This document shows positions 62,367 to 64,000 of a DNA stretch of 64,000 nucleotides, piece after piece. Under the pieces are notes generated by a model. That model was not told the origin of the DNA, did not search any database, and saw only the letters and a program-made list of their open reading frames with translations. Origin of the DNA: Xiheimicrobium sp033763395 (GTDB taxonomy: Bacteria; Myxococcota; Myxococcia; Myxococcales; Myxococcaceae); the NCBI GenBank assembly GCA_033763395.1, contig JANRKQ010000150.1:158387-222386 (forward strand), written 5' to 3'. Made by a program: the position numbers and the translations under genes. Each line of letters opens with the position of its first letter. The stretch's first letter is position 1.

Positions 62367-64000
62367 ATGCGACAGCAGGTCCGCCAGGTCATCGATGCCA
62401 CGCTCCACGCGCTGAAGGCGAGCGGCGCGCTCACCTTCGACACCATTCCGAACTACGCCGTCGAGCTGCCGAAGAACCTCGAGCACGGCGACTGGGCCTG
62501 CAACGTGGCGATGGTGATGTCGAAGACGGTCGGCAAGAAGCCGCCCGAGCTCGCCGACGCGATCATTCAGCACCTCGTCGATCCGCACTCGGCCGTCGTC
62601 AGCGTCGAGAAGGCGGGCCCGGGCTTTCTCAACTTCCGCCTGAAGGACGTGGTGTTCCAGCGGGTGGTGACCGAGGTGCTCAAGGCCGGCGTGCAGTTCG
62701 GCCGGCGCGCGCCGAAGTCGACCGGCAAGAAGGTGATGGTCGAGTTCGTGTCGGCGAACCCCACCGGCCCGGTGCACATCGGGCACGCGCGTGGCGCCTT
62801 CATGGGAGACGCGATCGCGCGGCTCCTCGACGCGGCCGGGCACGACGTGACGCGCGAGTTCTACATCAACGACTTCGGCAAGCAGGTCGAGACGCTCGGG
62901 CGCACCGTCTACAAGCGGTACCGGGAGCAGTTCGGCGAGGCCATCACGCTCGTCGAGGGTGAGTACCCGGCTGAGTACGTCATCGACATCGCGAAGACGT
63001 GGAAGGCCGAGGTCGGCGACTCGTTCTTGAACAAGCCCGAGGCCGAGTGGCTCCCCGCGGCGATCGAGGTCGGCACGCGCGAGAACCTCAAGGCCATCAA
63101 GGCCACCCTCGCCAAGGCGAACATCACGCACGACGTGTTCTTCAGTGAGGCGTCGCTCCACGCCTCGGGCGCGGTGCGGTCGATCGTCGACGTCTACAAG
63201 GCACGCGGCGTCACCTACGAGGCCACCGAGGGGAAGCGGAAAGACAACAAGGAGAAGGTGCGCGACGCCGAGTCGAAGGCCGCGAAGTATGCCGACCGGC
63301 AGCTCGGCGGCACCTTCCTCATGACGGCGACGTGGCAGGACGAGAAGGGCAAGACTCCGCTGAAGGACGAGGAGGATCGAATCATCCTCCGCGCTGACGG
63401 CACGCCGGTGTACCTGACGGCCGACCTCGCGTACCACAAGGCCAAGTTCGACCGCGGCTTCGACCTCGCCGTCGACGTCTTCGGCGCCGATCACGCCGGC
63501 CACGTGCCGCGCATCCAGTCGGGCATGCACCTGCTCGGCATCGACTCCAAGAAGCTCGAGTTCGTGCTGGTGCAGATCGTCCGCATCACGCGCGGCGGTG
63601 AAGAGGTGAAGGTCAGCAAGCGGAAAGGCACGCTGTTCGAGCTCGCCGATCTCATCGACGAGGCCGGCGCCGACGTGTGCCGGTTCATCTTCTTGATGAA
63701 GACCCGGGACGCGCAGTTCGACTTCGATCTCGACGCGGTCACGAAGCAGTCGAAGGACAACCCGGTCTTCTACTTCCAGTACGGCCACGCGCGCTGCGCG
63801 TCGATTCTCAAGAAGGCGGCGGAGAAGGGTGTGCCGTTCGTTGGCGCGGACAAGGTCACCGACGCGCACCTCGCCCGACTGGTGCTGCCGGAAGAGAAGA
63901 TGATGCTGAAGAAGATCTCGCAGCTGCCCGACGTGGTGGCGAGCGCCGCGGACCGCCTCGAGCCACACCACGTGCTCTATTACTGCCAGGAGCTCATCGG
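62367..64000 (+). CDS. argS: Arginyl-tRNA synthetase (5' part, runs off the window)
   Basis: ATG at 62367, 27 bases after fusA; 544 codons are open to the window end with no stop. It has the N-terminal ArgS additional domain, the HIGH-type motif (NPTGPVHIGHARGAFMGDAI), the DFGKQVETLG segment, the KMSKS-like site (KVSKRKGTLFELADL) and a DALR anticodon domain begun at the end. Charges tRNA-Arg. The missing part should be about 40-60 residues. Confidence 0.95.
   Translation, partial: MRQQVRQVIDATLHALKASGALTFDTIPNYAVELPKNLEHGDWACNVAMVMSKTVGKKPPELADAIIQHLVDPHSAVVSVEKAGPGFLNFRLKDVVFQRVVTEVLKAGVQFGRRAPKSTGKKVMVEFVSANPTGPVHIGHARGAFMGDAIARLLDAAGHDVTREFYINDFGKQVETLGRTVYKRYREQFGEAITLVEGEYPAEYVIDIAKTWKAEVGDSFLNKPEAEWLPAAIEVGTRENLKAIKATLAKANITHDVFFSEASLHASGAVRSIVDVYKARGVTYEATEGKRKDNKEKVRDAESKAAKYADRQLGGTFLMTATWQDEKGKTPLKDEEDRIILRADGTPVYLTADLAYHKAKFDRGFDLAVDVFGADHAGHVPRIQSGMHLLGIDSKKLEFVLVQIVRITRGGEEVKVSKRKGTLFELADLIDEAGADVCRFIFLMKTRDAQFDFDLDAVTKQSKDNPVFYFQYGHARCASILKKAAEKGVPFVGADKVTDAHLARLVLPEEKMMLKKISQLPDVVASAADRLEPHHVLYYCQELI

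Overview
The window comes from a high-GC myxobacterium (Myxococcota, Cystobacterineae/Myxococcus-like). This rests on content: a complete bactofilin trio followed by a ParB/Srx-domain partner (the bacNOP-padC arrangement known from Myxococcus xanthus), a secreted giant with a MYXO-CTERM-type tail, many lipoproteins, HD-GYP and hybrid-kinase signalling, and very high GC at third codon positions, which fills the antisense strands with long false ORFs. It is essentially a chromosomal core segment of about 50 genes. I found no rRNA, tRNA, CRISPR array, intact insertion sequence or prophage.

Layout. 1-5.8 kb: an orphan gene end, a secreted protein of unknown function, a 1166-residue nidogen/CARDB/Ig-like surface protein and a small Cys-rich protein. 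6.0-6.4 kb: a lipoprotein gene with one in-frame TGA that I read as selenocysteine (UxxC thioredoxin-like), with a bacterial-type SECIS hairpin just downstream; this is the most interesting item. 6.4-9.5 kb (minus strand): zinc-ribbon membrane protein, MoxR ATPase, DUF58 protein. 9.6-19.3 kb: HEAT-cyclophilin lipoprotein, HD-GYP response regulator, a Rossmann dehydrogenase with two MaoC hot-dog proteins and an acyl-CoA dehydrogenase (acyl-CoA metabolism), a hydrolase, and an ExbB/ExbD pair. 19.3-28.7 kb: a lipoprotein plus a peptide-type ABC transporter whose genes are split by two MshEN-domain genes. 28.7-35.4 kb: ECF sigma factor and anti-sigma factor, then cpaB-tadB-tadC and an FHA protein. 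35.4-41 kb: xseA-xseB, a transposase relic, then ispA-dxs-tlyA (isoprenoid precursors and rRNA methylation). 41-47.3 kb: an envelope lipoprotein and an OmpA-family protein, divergent from a hybrid histidine kinase. 47.3-48.4 kb: a debris island with a frameshifted lipoprotein gene, a probable toxin tail and a probable intact immunity-type gene. 48.4-64 kb: TPR protein, lipase-like hydrolase, bacN-bacO-bacP-padC-pyrE, a lipoprotein, an ADP/ATP-carrier-like/HEAT/cNMP-binding fusion, nadK, a c-type haem lipoprotein, a zinc-ribbon membrane protein, a stand-alone fusA and the first 544 codons of argS.

Many genes are joined by 1-4 nt stop/start overlaps (ATGA, GTGA, TGATG), which fixed several start sites. 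Functional units that stand out are the transporter, the tad-type export components, the isoprenoid cluster, and the bactofilin/PadC cytoskeletal module. All domain calls come from reading translated sequence by eye; no searches were run.
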